A stretch of DNA of 64,000 bases from contig NZ_CP045732.1 in assembly GCF_016864235.1 (NCBI RefSeq), forward strand, positions 744,001-808,000, read 5' to 3'. Under the pieces are notes generated by a model, which was given only the letters and a program-made list of their open reading frames with translations, did not search any database and had not been told where the DNA came from. How positions within the stretch are numbered: position 1 is the first letter of the stretch; each line of letters opens with the position of its first letter. Source of the stretch: Legionella sp. MW5194 (lineage in GTDB: Bacteria; Pseudomonadota; Gammaproteobacteria; Legionellales; Legionellaceae). Shown piece after piece: positions 52,146 to 61,157 of the stretch. The translations under genes were made by a program, and so were the position numbers.

Positions 52146-53510
52146 TTAAACCATCCCGGAGTTCAGTAGGCTCGGCGGTTCTTTTTTATCCTCCTTGACT
52201 TTCTCTGGCAAGGAGAAGAATGTGTTTTCAAAACTATAGAACAATGGGTTTGATTCGCCAGCGTCTTTATCCAGGGAGATTTCTTCCTTCCCATGGGTGT
52301 TTTCAATGCCCAATACCAGGTAAAGGCTTTGGGGATGGGTAAAGGCAGTTGCAATGGATCGGCAGTCAAAACGGGATATAAATTCCTTTTCCAGAACAGT
52401 TAAATTTTTCAGAGTGGTTCCCACATCGTTTGCACAATGGACTGCAAGGACAAAATTAGCAAAAAGGGCCATGCCCAATTCTTCCCTTAACTCTTTCGGC
52501 AATACCGGAGAACCGGTGTTTTTACACAATACCGCGGCGAAGAGCAGGAATTGACCAGGCAGGCGATCAGGGAAGGTCGGGTGCAGAAGCTCGTTAAAAA
52601 GCGCGGTGATTTTTGTCGACAGAACATCCAATTTCGGTTTGCAACGGACGAGCTCTGCCTGGTGAGCCAGTTTCAGCAAGGTTTGATAAAGGGTTTTTCT
52701 ATGGTTGCGTTGGGATGGTGATTTATCGTCTGATGTCAGTTCCTTATCAAAATCAAAGCAATCTGAAATGTCTTTAACTAATTCAGGGTCATGGCCCAAC
52801 TCGTGGGCAATGGTGGTGAAAATGTAAGCTGAACGTGGACTGTAGCTTGGATCATCATTCCAGCTTAATTCATTGGTTCGCCCGCTTCGTAATAAAAAGC
52901 TGGCTAGCTGAAGGCAATTCAGTTCTTCCGTCCCGAGATTTTTGGCGAGGGTTTTTACATCGTCACTGCCCCATTGTTTTAGCAATGCCCATCCACTTCG
53001 CACCAGGATCATGGTGCGTAATCCTGAGACGGTGCCATGATTGATGTGAAAGGCAATCTTGTTGTGACGCACCTCATAATTGTGAGGGTCATCAAGGTAA
53101 GGGTGTTCAATCAGTTCCCGCGATAACTGTTGCCATAACAAAGACCCCTCCGCATTTTGATCCTGCCAATAGTATTTGAAACGTGAAAGATCGCTGTAAG
53201 TCACAATCACCGGGTATTTATTTTCTTTGGATAAAGTCAATTCATCTGGAAAATCAATGGATTTTTTTTGCTGATGAATCAAAATGTTGAGAAGATGGGC
53301 TTCATCATCTCGAGACAAATCCACCATCATCGGCTCAGGCTGGAATAGGTTAAAGGACAAGAGCGAATGCAGCTCTGTTTCATTGGCAAAGTGATGAATC
53401 TTTAATTGAAGTTCATCCATTTCTATTTGAGTAACATAACGTGTAAAACGATCATTCACGCGCAGCGCAAAAATTTCCGGACTCAGCCGGTTGGTCTGAA
53501 TTTTAAGCAT
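52146..53510 (-). CDS. SidE-PDE-like paralogue A with altered active site, candidate effector
   Basis: 454 residues. It aligns with the PDE region of the SidE-type gene at 3246: FHINHGTVSGLRTM matches HHGIQHVTR but the second histidine is Ser; FLLRSGRTNELSWNDDPSYS matches LFHDSAREGDNEDLWDHES with the HD pair changed to RS; LLKLAHQAELVR matches IIHDCDCLDIIR with the last His kept. It shares the whole layout with its neighbour (about 53593), so they are tandem paralogues. The altered residues suggest lost or changed hydrolysis. Downstream tail is short and polar. Confidence 0.6.
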   Translation of the reverse strand: MLKIQTNRLSPEIFALRVNDRFTRYVTQIEMDELQLKIHHFANETELHSLLSFNLFQPEPMMVDLSRDDEAHLLNILIHQQKKSIDFPDELTLSKENKYPVIVTYSDLSRFKYYWQDQNAEGSLLWQQLSRELIEHPYLDDPHNYEVRHNKIAFHINHGTVSGLRTMILVRSGWALLKQWGSDDVKTLAKNLGTEELNCLQLASFLLRSGRTNELSWNDDPSYSPRSAYIFTTIAHELGHDPELVKDISDCFDFDKELTSDDKSPSQRNHRKTLYQTLLKLAHQAELVRCKPKLDVLSTKITALFNELLHPTFPDRLPGQFLLFAAVLCKNTGSPVLPKELREELGMALFANFVLAVHCANDVGTTLKNLTVLEKEFISRFDCRSIATAFTHPQSLYLVLGIENTHGKEEISLDKDAGESNPLFYSFENTFFSLPEKVKEDKKEPPSLLNSGMV

Positions 53511-53592
53511 AATTTAAGACCCAGAAATGAAAAAGGCAATTTTACATTAAATGAGCAAAATGCGCATGTGTTTGTCGAATTGCCTGTCTCTG

Positions 53593-56070
53593 TTAATAAG
53601 GAAAACCATTGGATTGACTGGTCATTTCACTCTCAGATTCCGAGCTGGAATGCGGAGCATCCGTGGTGGCCTCGTTTTCAGCCGGGGTGAAGAAATCAAA
53701 AAACCAGTCATCCGATACTTCAACCTGCTTTTTAGGTTTAACCGGCGTTAACGGAATCTCAACGCGGGTCAGTGAACTTAAGAGGTTAAACGAATAAGAC
53801 GCTTTTTCCTGGATTTCAACTTTTTTCTTAACACCTTCGGTTGGACCTGAATAGGCCATTCCCGCCATGACCCCCACCTTGCTTTTCAGTGTGTCATGCA
53901 GTCCGGTCGGCATATTGACATGATTATGCACCTGAATGGATTTCGCAATGTCGGGATTAATCACTTTAGACACCAGCAAACGCACCTGCAGGGTGTGGTG
54001 ATTGGGTGCCTGCTGCGCAGGTGTTTTTAATTTAAGCAGAGTGTTTAAAGCGCTGGGGTTGCTCGGGTCGTAAATCCCGTTTTCTTTGGAAATGTAAGCT
54101 ATTTCATCCACCAGATGATGAGGAATCATGAATTGATAAATAACCCCCTGGCTGCCAAAAGTCGGATCATTGACTAACTCATTAAAGTCATCCACCAATT
54201 TTTTACGTAAATCGTCCTGCCCGACCAGCAAGCCTTCTTTATCCAATAGATCATGGAGGATGGTTTTAAAATCCAGGCGGGTGACTGAACTGTTATTGTA
54301 GAAGTAATCCACGGTGGATTCTTCAGAGGCGAAATCCGCGTTTTGCCACAGGCTTGGGCTGCAGGATAACAGATTCCAACTGATGTTTTCACTGTTGTCG
54401 ACAGAGCGTCCATCACTCATTTTGCCTTTAATTTCTTCAATTTCGGTGTAAATGCGGCCGCGTGGTTTCGAGTGGAAATCCCTTAACCAGGCGACATGAT
54501 TGGCTCCGTCTGTCAGGCGTTTCAATTCACGGCAAAACAGGTCGAGAGCATAGCTGGCTTTGGTCGTGGCATGGTAAATGCTGACATGGGTTTCCGCCAA
54601 CTGCAGTTCTTCTTCAATGCAGGGTTTAGTCGGAATCGCCTGAATGCTTTGAGGAGTCCAGCTGTCTTTCAGGAGGATTTTATTAGTGCCGGAGTGGCCC
54701 CAGATTAAAAAATGACCTGTTGTACTGCGTTGAAAGGGCCTTTGTTCCTCCTGTACCGATTCTTTTTCTGTTTGAAGAGAGGGGGTGCCTTCTTCTGTTG
54801 AATAGGTATGCTCGTCAGACTCTATCCATAAAGCGGTGGCAGAAGTAAAGCCTGGGAAAATAGCAGGGCTGAGTTCAAGCAGGCGATAATAAGTTTCGCG
54901 TAATTCATTGGCGGATTTAGCCGCTATCACCTGGTTGCCGGTCATGGACGGATTCATGCCTTTTCGGATGGATTTTAATTCGTTAAAGGATTGAGTGACT
55001 CGTGCACGTAAACTGCCATCGGTAATGGGTGCACCGGTTTCAGCACACAATTGGCCTGCGTACAACAACAGGGCGTCGGCCACGCTGGTCACGTCATTTT
55101 TCTCACCGAGTAACGTCGTAAGTTCTGCGACAATCGGTTCACGTTGCATGGCATAGCCATCCATATTGACCCGGATTAAATCACTTTCATGGCTTAATTT
55201 TAAGATACTGGTGAATAAATCAAGCTTGTTTCGGGTCTCTTGCATGGTATGATACGGCAAAGGATTAATGTGTTCGTTTTTGCTATGATAATCAAAACAC
55301 AGCGCGATTAAATCCACAATCGCTGTGTTAAACCCCAAATCAATAGCGACCTGCTTGAAAATAACGGCCGAACGCTGGCCGTAAGTCGCATCATCCCGCC
55401 AGCTCAATTCGTTCGTGCGTCCTGAGCGGAATAGGAAGGCAGCCAGTTGCAGACAGGCCTCTTCCTCGCTTGTCAGTGAGTTGGCTGTTTTTAGAGTAAC
55501 CGCATTGCCTTGCTCCTTAATCAGCTGCAAGTAGGCAACGGATAATTTATCCTGTCGAATGCCATGGCACGTACCATGGTTGGTATGGTAGGCAATAACG
55601 TTCTGACGCTCGATGTAATCGCGGGGATCATCAACATAAGGCGTTTCGATAAGATCGGTAGACAAGACTTGATAAAGCATGGTTTTTTTATCGAGGGATG
55701 GGTTTTGCCAATAGTTTTGAAACTCGCCAAGGTTGCGGTAGGAAAAAACCACCGGATTGTCTTGGGCAGAGGTCGCCAAATTCTGGGGAAGCTCTACTTT
55801 GTGTTTATTGGGTCCTGTTTCCAGCAGGGTTCTTAAGAGCTCTTCCTGAGGTTCATCAAGATCTCCCAGATCGTATTCGGACTGGGCTGTTAACGTGAGG
55901 GATTGGGATGGGTCGTCGAGATTAACCAGATCCTGACTCAAAAGAAACCCATTCACTCCCTGGCTAAGAGCAGGCAGATCACTGCTCTTTACATAGCGGA
56001 CAAAATGGCCATCGATGTGAAGTTCAACCAGATTACTGTTTTGCGCATTGGCGATTAGCTTTAGTAACAT
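53593..56070 (-). CDS. SidE-PDE-like paralogue B with HD changed to RS, candidate effector
   Basis: 825 residues. N-terminal 130 residues: a small beta/alpha part (LVELHIDGHFVRYVKSSDLP) also found in paralogue A. PDE-like region about 160-320: YHTNHGTCHGIRQ keeps both histidines, FLFRSGRTNELSWRDDATYG has the HD pair as RS, and ILKLSHESDLIR keeps the last histidine. From about 450 on there is a second region of unknown fold with a STSPAP-like tail (EMTSQSNGFPY end). No signal peptide. A PmrA-like site lies upstream. Paralogue A follows 82 nt later. Confidence 0.6.
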   Translation of the reverse strand: MLLKLIANAQNSNLVELHIDGHFVRYVKSSDLPALSQGVNGFLLSQDLVNLDDPSQSLTLTAQSEYDLGDLDEPQEELLRTLLETGPNKHKVELPQNLATSAQDNPVVFSYRNLGEFQNYWQNPSLDKKTMLYQVLSTDLIETPYVDDPRDYIERQNVIAYHTNHGTCHGIRQDKLSVAYLQLIKEQGNAVTLKTANSLTSEEEACLQLAAFLFRSGRTNELSWRDDATYGQRSAVIFKQVAIDLGFNTAIVDLIALCFDYHSKNEHINPLPYHTMQETRNKLDLFTSILKLSHESDLIRVNMDGYAMQREPIVAELTTLLGEKNDVTSVADALLLYAGQLCAETGAPITDGSLRARVTQSFNELKSIRKGMNPSMTGNQVIAAKSANELRETYYRLLELSPAIFPGFTSATALWIESDEHTYSTEEGTPSLQTEKESVQEEQRPFQRSTTGHFLIWGHSGTNKILLKDSWTPQSIQAIPTKPCIEEELQLAETHVSIYHATTKASYALDLFCRELKRLTDGANHVAWLRDFHSKPRGRIYTEIEEIKGKMSDGRSVDNSENISWNLLSCSPSLWQNADFASEESTVDYFYNNSSVTRLDFKTILHDLLDKEGLLVGQDDLRKKLVDDFNELVNDPTFGSQGVIYQFMIPHHLVDEIAYISKENGIYDPSNPSALNTLLKLKTPAQQAPNHHTLQVRLLVSKVINPDIAKSIQVHNHVNMPTGLHDTLKSKVGVMAGMAYSGPTEGVKKKVEIQEKASYSFNLLSSLTRVEIPLTPVKPKKQVEVSDDWFFDFFTPAENEATTDAPHSSSESESEMTSQSNGFPY

Positions 56071-56125
56071 GAGTCCCGAATCCTGTATTAAAAGTACAAC
56101 TTATGTCCAAAAATAGTACTATTTA

Positions 56126-56145
56126 TTTCTTAATGAAATATTAAG
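56126..56145 (-). promoter_or_regulatory. Candidate PmrA box upstream of paralogue B
   Basis: On the minus strand CTTAATATT exactly matches the half-site I recall for the Legionella PmrA box, followed 11 nt later by a weaker ATTAAGAAA. The site ends 55 nt before the ATG at 56070, with a possible TACTAT -10 about 7 nt past it. PmrA controls many Dot/Icm effector genes. The plus-strand sequence is also an inverted repeat (CTTAAT / ATTAAG), so it could serve the divergent U-box genes. Confidence 0.4.
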
Positions 56146-56320
56146 GAAAGGAAAAAAGAAAAGAAAAAATCAGTAAAATTTCTGTTTACCGCCCGAGGAG
56201 CGTCTGAATGGATGTCTTTAATCCATGGCAATTTCTGAGATTGAAATGAACGCTCTTTTTTGACAGCAAATTGATCACAAGGTACTATTTTGCGCTTTTG
56301 GCCTACCTTGTTGAGTCACC

Positions 56321-56902
56321 ATGCAAACTAAAGTCGAAAGCAGTGTTAATCATGGCATTCTCTGTCCCCTAACCGGAAGACCTTTCCGTCATCCGGTGCT
56401 GGCTTCCGATGGCCATCATTACGAGCTTAAAGCCCTGAATGAGCGTCTTAAAGCCGGTAACAGAACGGGTTTTCATGACCGCGAGGCGATTTTTTTCGCC
56501 AGTTATGATTTACCGCTTCGAAATGAGCTCGATAACATGGATTTACCCGATCGCCATGACGAGTATGAGCGCCAGCCTTATCTTGAGCAATTAACCGAAT
56601 GCCTGAACGCACCCTACAAACCCTGGAAGCAGGATGCCTATAAGGCTTTTTTAACCGCGGATGCTCTCCTTTTGATGGTTGTTGCCTTTAGTCTACTCAA
56701 TCAATGCAAGACCTTAAACGCGGATGGTCTGCTGGTGTTGATGCTTGCCACCAGTATTCTGGACTATGGTATTCGTCTCGCGAGCAGTCACGAATATGGT
56801 CTCGCCGAAGGGTTGAAGAAATTCCCCCGTTTCCTTTATTGGATGGGGGAGGTGGTTACTTCCATTGATCCAGAGGAACACGAAAGTATTTTGCGCTTGT
56901 AG
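56321..56902 (+). CDS. U-box-like domain protein with membrane segments, candidate effector (first copy)
   Basis: 193 residues. An N-terminal U-box-like domain (about 8-70): LCPLTGRPFRHPVLASDGHHYELKALNERLKAG, split here, with the usual CPITxxxxxxPV-xDGHxYE pattern, followed by a helical hinge and then two hydrophobic stretches (about 112-128 and 135-150). U-box domains recruit E2 enzymes for host ubiquitination; LubX and GobX are Legionella examples. The hydrophobic part may attach it to a host membrane. Effector status is inferred. Followed 12 nt later by a paralogue. Confidence 0.6.
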   Translation: MQTKVESSVNHGILCPLTGRPFRHPVLASDGHHYELKALNERLKAGNRTGFHDREAIFFASYDLPLRNELDNMDLPDRHDEYERQPYLEQLTECLNAPYKPWKQDAYKAFLTADALLLMVVAFSLLNQCKTLNADGLLVLMLATSILDYGIRLASSHEYGLAEGLKKFPRFLYWMGEVVTSIDPEEHESILRL

Positions 56903-56914
56903 CAGGAGTCATCA

Positions 56915-57499
56915 ATGAAAAAAAACCATGTGCCGACCACGGTTTGCTGCCCTATCACGCATGAGCCGATTCGTCATCCGGTGTATGTTTATCCTCATCA
57001 CTATGAATTATCCGCTTTGCTGGATTGGTTTAAGCAGGGGCACAGGACTTCGCCCCTAACCCGGGAGCAGGTGACTTATGTAATTTATGATAAGGACTTC
57101 AAGCAGAAACTGGATACGCTCAATCCGGTTGATCGTTATCAGGAGTATGATGGCGCGGCGGCTTTTAACGAATTGCTGGCCTGTCTAAATCATCCTTATG
57201 GTGCTTACCGCCAGGAGATGAATAAAACCGGGGCCTTGTTGTTTTTCACCGCTGCCTTTTTTGCTCTGCTGATGAAAACAATGAGCAGCAAAGACGGACA
57301 GGCGCCGCAGGCTGATTTGGCGGATCTGTTGTTGTGCCTTTTTCTGGTAGCAGGCTGCCGTTCGCTGTACAAACTGGTTGAACACAGGGCGCCAGGTTTT
57401 TTCAAGCCGCAGCCACCCATGACGCCTTCCCAAGCTGAAACAGCGCCTGATCGGAATGGAAGGGATGAGGAACCCCTCGGCATCGATTACAACGGCTGA
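56915..57499 (+). CDS. U-box-like domain protein with membrane segments, candidate effector (second copy)
   Basis: 194 residues, clearly paralogous to the gene before it: CCPITHEPIRHPVYVYPHHYELSALLDWF in the U-box, REQVTYVIYDKDFKQKLDTL in the hinge, and NELLACLNHPYG before the hydrophobic segments (about 107-120 and 137-150). The tail is acidic and proline-rich (FKPQPPMTPSQAETAPDRN). The two copies differ mostly in the U-box loop and tail, so they may bind different partners. Ribosome site AGGAG lies just upstream. Confidence 0.6.
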   Translation: MKKNHVPTTVCCPITHEPIRHPVYVYPHHYELSALLDWFKQGHRTSPLTREQVTYVIYDKDFKQKLDTLNPVDRYQEYDGAAAFNELLACLNHPYGAYRQEMNKTGALLFFTAAFFALLMKTMSSKDGQAPQADLADLLLCLFLVAGCRSLYKLVEHRAPGFFKPQPPMTPSQAETAPDRNGRDEEPLGIDYNG

Positions 57500-57556
57500 T
57501 TCTTTACTTCATGAACAAATCCTGATAATAAACAAGGTTTTAAAAAAGGATTTCGC

Positions 57557-58393
57557 ATGAGCAGGATGTTAAAAGCCAATCTGGCCCTGGTGAGCGTACT
57601 CTGGACTGCCGCAGCGCCAGCCGCCGTTTATTTTAATCTGGGGGCCGGCGGGGCTTTTTCCTCGACCAGCAATCGCTTTACCGGCAATTCAACCACGGTC
57701 CTGTATGGCCCGACGGCCATAGGCACCAGCCTGTTTTCATTGCCGGATGTGAACTGGCGTAATGAACTAAAAAATGGTTTTGATTTAAACGCAGCCCTGG
57801 GTTATCGCCTGAATGACACCTGGCGAGCCGATGTTGAATTTTTGTATCAAAACCTGAAGCGTCACAGTCAAGGCAACTATGACTGGCAAGAACAAAATCC
57901 CGTTACCGGTGCCATTTACGCACGACAAGCCAATAATCCCATCAGCGACAAAAGCAAGCGGGCTCATGTGTATTCGCTGCTGACGAACATCGCGTATGAT
58001 TTAACCCCGCATGGTCAATGGACTCCCTTCTTAAATGGTGGGGTGGGTGTGGCCTGGTTGCAATCGGGTCGGGTAAAAACCAATAACACCCTCGATATCG
58101 ATGATCCGGCCACACCCCTGATTGAAACCGCACCCGCGACGCAAACCAGTCCTTGCCTTTACGGTACGGCATTCGCCTGGCAATTTAAGGCGGGCGCCGC
58201 GTATGCAGTGAATGATAAAACCACTGCGATCCTGCAATACCGTTTATTGGGTACATCCAGCTTCAAAGCCAGCGGCAGCGTCATCACCAGCAATCCCGGC
58301 ACGTTGGGGCAAGCGTCGTTTTACATTGCCGAGCACGATATTAAAGGCTTGCTCACTCAGGCCATTGAATTCACGCTGCGGTTAAATGTCTGA
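57557..58393 (+). CDS. Outer-membrane beta-barrel protein
   Basis: 278 residues with signal peptide (VLWTAAAPAAVYF cut region) and alternating beta strands throughout; repeated aromatic-bounded strands (FDLNAALGYRLNDTW, WRADVEFLYQNL, HVYSLLTNIAYDL) and a closing strand ending in ...EFTLRLNV with a C-terminal hydrophobic residue. It resembles short P44/Msp-like Legionella surface proteins. Ligand unknown. Confidence 0.75.
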   Translation: MSRMLKANLALVSVLWTAAAPAAVYFNLGAGGAFSSTSNRFTGNSTTVLYGPTAIGTSLFSLPDVNWRNELKNGFDLNAALGYRLNDTWRADVEFLYQNLKRHSQGNYDWQEQNPVTGAIYARQANNPISDKSKRAHVYSLLTNIAYDLTPHGQWTPFLNGGVGVAWLQSGRVKTNNTLDIDDPATPLIETAPATQTSPCLYGTAFAWQFKAGAAYAVNDKTTAILQYRLLGTSSFKASGSVITSNPGTLGQASFYIAEHDIKGLLTQAIEFTLRLNV

Positions 58394-58420
58394 CATCAAG
58401 GCCGTGACACGGCCTTGATG
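58394..58420. terminator. Hairpin between convergent genes
   Basis: A 10-bp stem (CATCAAGGCC / GGCCTTGATG) with a 7-nt loop lies just after the barrel gene stop and before the SnoaL-like gene stop on the other strand. No T run follows, so it may be a two-way or attenuated terminator. Confidence 0.5.
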
Positions 58421-58421
58421 G

Positions 58422-58865
58422 TTAAAACATGCCATTGCTGTTGGCGGCATTCTCGGGAATGCTTTGCACAACATCCCAATGCTCGACAATTTTATTGCTT
58501 TCCAGCCTGAAAATGTCGATGATGGCCTGGCCGCGGGTGCCCGGCTCTTTGATGGAATGGACATGAAGAATCACATAATCCCCTTCCGCCAGGACCCGTT
58601 TGATTTCGCTGTGCGACTCAGGATAGGTGCTTTTCAGGTAATCAACGTATTGCTTAAAGCCCTCGATACCGTCTTTTGCCAGGGGATTGTGCTGGATATA
58701 CCAAGGGCCCATGTACGTTTCTGCGGCGGCAAAATCCTTGTCATTAATGGCTTTTTGATAAAACCGGGTCACGACGTCTTTATTCATCTCCTGTTCATTT
58801 TTTGCAGCAAAAGCCAGACTGGAAGCGGCCAGACAGAGGGCCAGTGTAATGCCTTTTTTGCTCAT
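58422..58865 (-). CDS. Secreted SnoaL-like (NTF2-fold) protein
   Basis: 147 residues with a signal peptide (KGITLALCLAASSLAFA). The body fits ester-cyclase/SnoaL-like proteins: VTRFYQKAINDKDFAAAETYM, YIQHNPLAKDGIEGFKQYV, VHSIKEPGTRGQAIIDIFRLESNKIVEHWDVVQ split over segments. It may be a periplasmic binding or isomerising protein; the reaction is unknown. Confidence 0.85.
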   Translation of the reverse strand: MSKKGITLALCLAASSLAFAAKNEQEMNKDVVTRFYQKAINDKDFAAAETYMGPWYIQHNPLAKDGIEGFKQYVDYLKSTYPESHSEIKRVLAEGDYVILHVHSIKEPGTRGQAIIDIFRLESNKIVEHWDVVQSIPENAANSNGMF

Positions 58866-58974
58866 GTTATTCTCCTTTATTTATTGATTAAATCGATTAT
58901 AATTGGCATTTTTAAATAAAAAAGCGTGATTTTTTGAGTAAATCAATCAGTTTTTTAGATAAATAAGGAGCGTA

Positions 58975-59853
58975 ATGGCTAGAATTACTCTGGAACAGTG
59001 GAGGGTTTTGCAAGCCGTGGCGGATGAAGGGACCTTTGCCAAAGCCGGGGAAAAGCTGCATAAAAGTCAATCAAGCATCAGTTACACCGTGGGTAAATTA
59101 CAGGATATTCTCGGTATTCGACTGTTTGATTTGCAGGGCCGAAAGGCTGTGCTTACCGAGCAAGGCCTGCATATTCTCAATTCGTCACGGCAATTAACAC
59201 GGGCAGCCAGGAATCTGGAACAGAGCGTTCACCAGTTTAAATCCAACCATGAAAAAACCCTGCGTCTGGCGGTGGATGAAATTTTTCCCCCCAATCGCTT
59301 ATTGCAGGTTTTAAAAGCCTTTAGCCTTCAGAATACGCCTACCCGTATTATTTTAAATCAAGGGCTGTTATCCGGTCCCAGCGACGCGTTAGAGCAGGGT
59401 GAAGCCGAGATGGTTATAGTTTCTCGTATTCCTGAAGGTTACATGGGGGAGAAATTAATGGACATTAACTCCATTCCCTATGCGCACATTGACAGTCCCC
59501 TGCACCAAAAAAACATAGGCCTTGAGGAACTCTGCGAGGAACGATACATCATCGTTCAGGATTCGGGCCGACATAAAAAAAGGAACGAAGGCTGGTTAGG
59601 CTCGGAATTTCACTGGAAGGTCAGTTCCATGGAAATGAAAATTCAATGCGTGGCGCATGGCATTGGTTTTTCCTGGTTGCCTGAAGCGCTGGTTGAGGGT
59701 AGAAATTTACCCATCAAACCCCTGCGATTACCGCAGGAGAATGTGCGTACTTACCAACTGTATCTGGTGCATCACAATCCCCAGAACATGGGGCCTTCCG
59801 CACGCGCGCTGACGGACCTGTTCAGGCAGTACAGTCAATCGCCAGTACCGTAA
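58975..59853 (+). CDS. LysR-family transcriptional regulator
   Basis: 292 residues. Winged helix at the start (TLEQWRVLQAVADEGTFAKAGEKLHKSQSSISYTV, seen in parts), then a substrate-binding domain. It sits directly before the Rieske oxygenase on the same strand and is the likely regulator of that gene or of the barrel and MFS genes beyond. The ATG follows an AAGGAG at short distance. Confidence 0.9.
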   Translation: MARITLEQWRVLQAVADEGTFAKAGEKLHKSQSSISYTVGKLQDILGIRLFDLQGRKAVLTEQGLHILNSSRQLTRAARNLEQSVHQFKSNHEKTLRLAVDEIFPPNRLLQVLKAFSLQNTPTRIILNQGLLSGPSDALEQGEAEMVIVSRIPEGYMGEKLMDINSIPYAHIDSPLHQKNIGLEELCEERYIIVQDSGRHKKRNEGWLGSEFHWKVSSMEMKIQCVAHGIGFSWLPEALVEGRNLPIKPLRLPQENVRTYQLYLVHHNPQNMGPSARALTDLFRQYSQSPVP

Positions 59854-59927
59854 ATTCCGTTGACAGTCGGCAGGGAATACACTAATTTTACCAGCCTGTT
59901 GCGGGCGTGCTGCACAAGGATATTTGA

Positions 59928-61016
59928 ATGAAGCCGCTTTATGTTGATCCGGATATTAGAAAAGCGTCCACCTTGTCTTCGGACTTTTATACTTCACCCG
60001 ACTGGTTTGAGCAAAGCAGGGAAAAAATTTTTGCGAGAACCTGGCAATTTTGCCTGAGTTCGGAGGCTTTACGGCTTCCCGGTCAATTGGTTCCTCATAC
60101 CCTGCTGCCTGGCTTGCTCGATGAGCCCTTGCTGTTTGTACGCGATGAGCAGGATGCCCTGCACTGCTTAAGCAATGTCTGCACCCACCGCGGTAATCTT
60201 CTGGTTGAAGCCCCCTGCACCGTCATGCAGAAAATCAAATGTGCCTATCATGGCCGCCGTTTCAGTCTTTGTGGTGAGATGCTGCACATGCCAGAATTTG
60301 AACAAACGCAGAACTTTCCTTCTGAGCGCGACAACCTGCCAGCCATTCCCTTTGATACTCTGGAGCCGTTTTTATTTGCCTCGCTGGCGCCTGCCGTGCC
60401 ATTTAAGGAGGTTTTTACCGAAATTCGCGAGCGTTTATTCTGGCTGCCCATGGAAAACATGCGCCTGGATACACAGCGGTCTCGTGATTACCTGGTTAAG
60501 GCCCATTGGGCCCTTTACTGTGAAAATTACCTTGAAGCCCTGCATATTCCCTTTGTCCATCCCGGTTTAAGGCAGGTGATTGACTGCACCACGTACACCA
60601 CTGAACTTTACCGTTATTGCAATTTGCAATTGGCGCTGGCTGCCAATGGCGAACCGAGTTTCAATTTACCGAAAGACGCGCAGGATTATGGCAAGGAGGT
60701 GGCGGCTTATTATTACTGGGTATTCCCCAACACCATGCTCAATTTTTACCCCTGGGGATGCTCGGTGAATGTGGTCAAACCCATGGCGCCGGATGTCACG
60801 AAAGTCTCGTTTTTAACGTTTGTGCTTGATGAAAGTCACCTGGGTAAAGGGGCCGGTGGCGAACTGGATGTGGTTGAGCGGGAAGACGAGGCTGTGGTGG
60901 AGGCTGTACAAAAAGGAATACGGTCCCGTTTTTATGATAGCGGTCGTTTTTCACCGACCAAAGAACAAGGAACTCATCACTTTCAGCGCTTACTGTGTGA
61001 ATTCCTCAATGACTAG
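59928..61016 (+). CDS. Rieske ring-hydroxylating dioxygenase, large subunit
   Basis: 362 residues. Rieske cluster site CTHRGNLLVE...CAYHG (Cys-x-His and Cys-x2-His), then the mononuclear iron site around EALHIPFVHPGL. Enzymes of this family oxidise aromatics or quaternary amines; substrate cannot be told from sequence. No reductase or ferredoxin gene is adjacent, so it would need an electron donor from elsewhere. The upstream LysR gene and the downstream barrel and MFS genes suggest an uptake-and-oxidation unit. Confidence 0.85.
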   Translation: MKPLYVDPDIRKASTLSSDFYTSPDWFEQSREKIFARTWQFCLSSEALRLPGQLVPHTLLPGLLDEPLLFVRDEQDALHCLSNVCTHRGNLLVEAPCTVMQKIKCAYHGRRFSLCGEMLHMPEFEQTQNFPSERDNLPAIPFDTLEPFLFASLAPAVPFKEVFTEIRERLFWLPMENMRLDTQRSRDYLVKAHWALYCENYLEALHIPFVHPGLRQVIDCTTYTTELYRYCNLQLALAANGEPSFNLPKDAQDYGKEVAAYYYWVFPNTMLNFYPWGCSVNVVKPMAPDVTKVSFLTFVLDESHLGKGAGGELDVVEREDEAVVEAVQKGIRSRFYDSGRFSPTKEQGTHHFQRLLCEFLND

Positions 61017-61157
61017 CCAAGGACAATGATGCAGGATGCGTCATCACCGCCGGGTTTGCAGTGTCAGCTGAGTGGCCGCCGGCGGTCTCGCTTTTTGATT
61101 AAGGCGATTTGTCAATAACAGCCAAGCCGGGTAAAGTGTCATTTTAGTATTGCATCA

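Noticed and set aside
61077-61086. CCGCCGGCGG palindrome as terminator of the Rieske gene
   Set aside because: No loop and no adjacent T run close enough; too weak to call.
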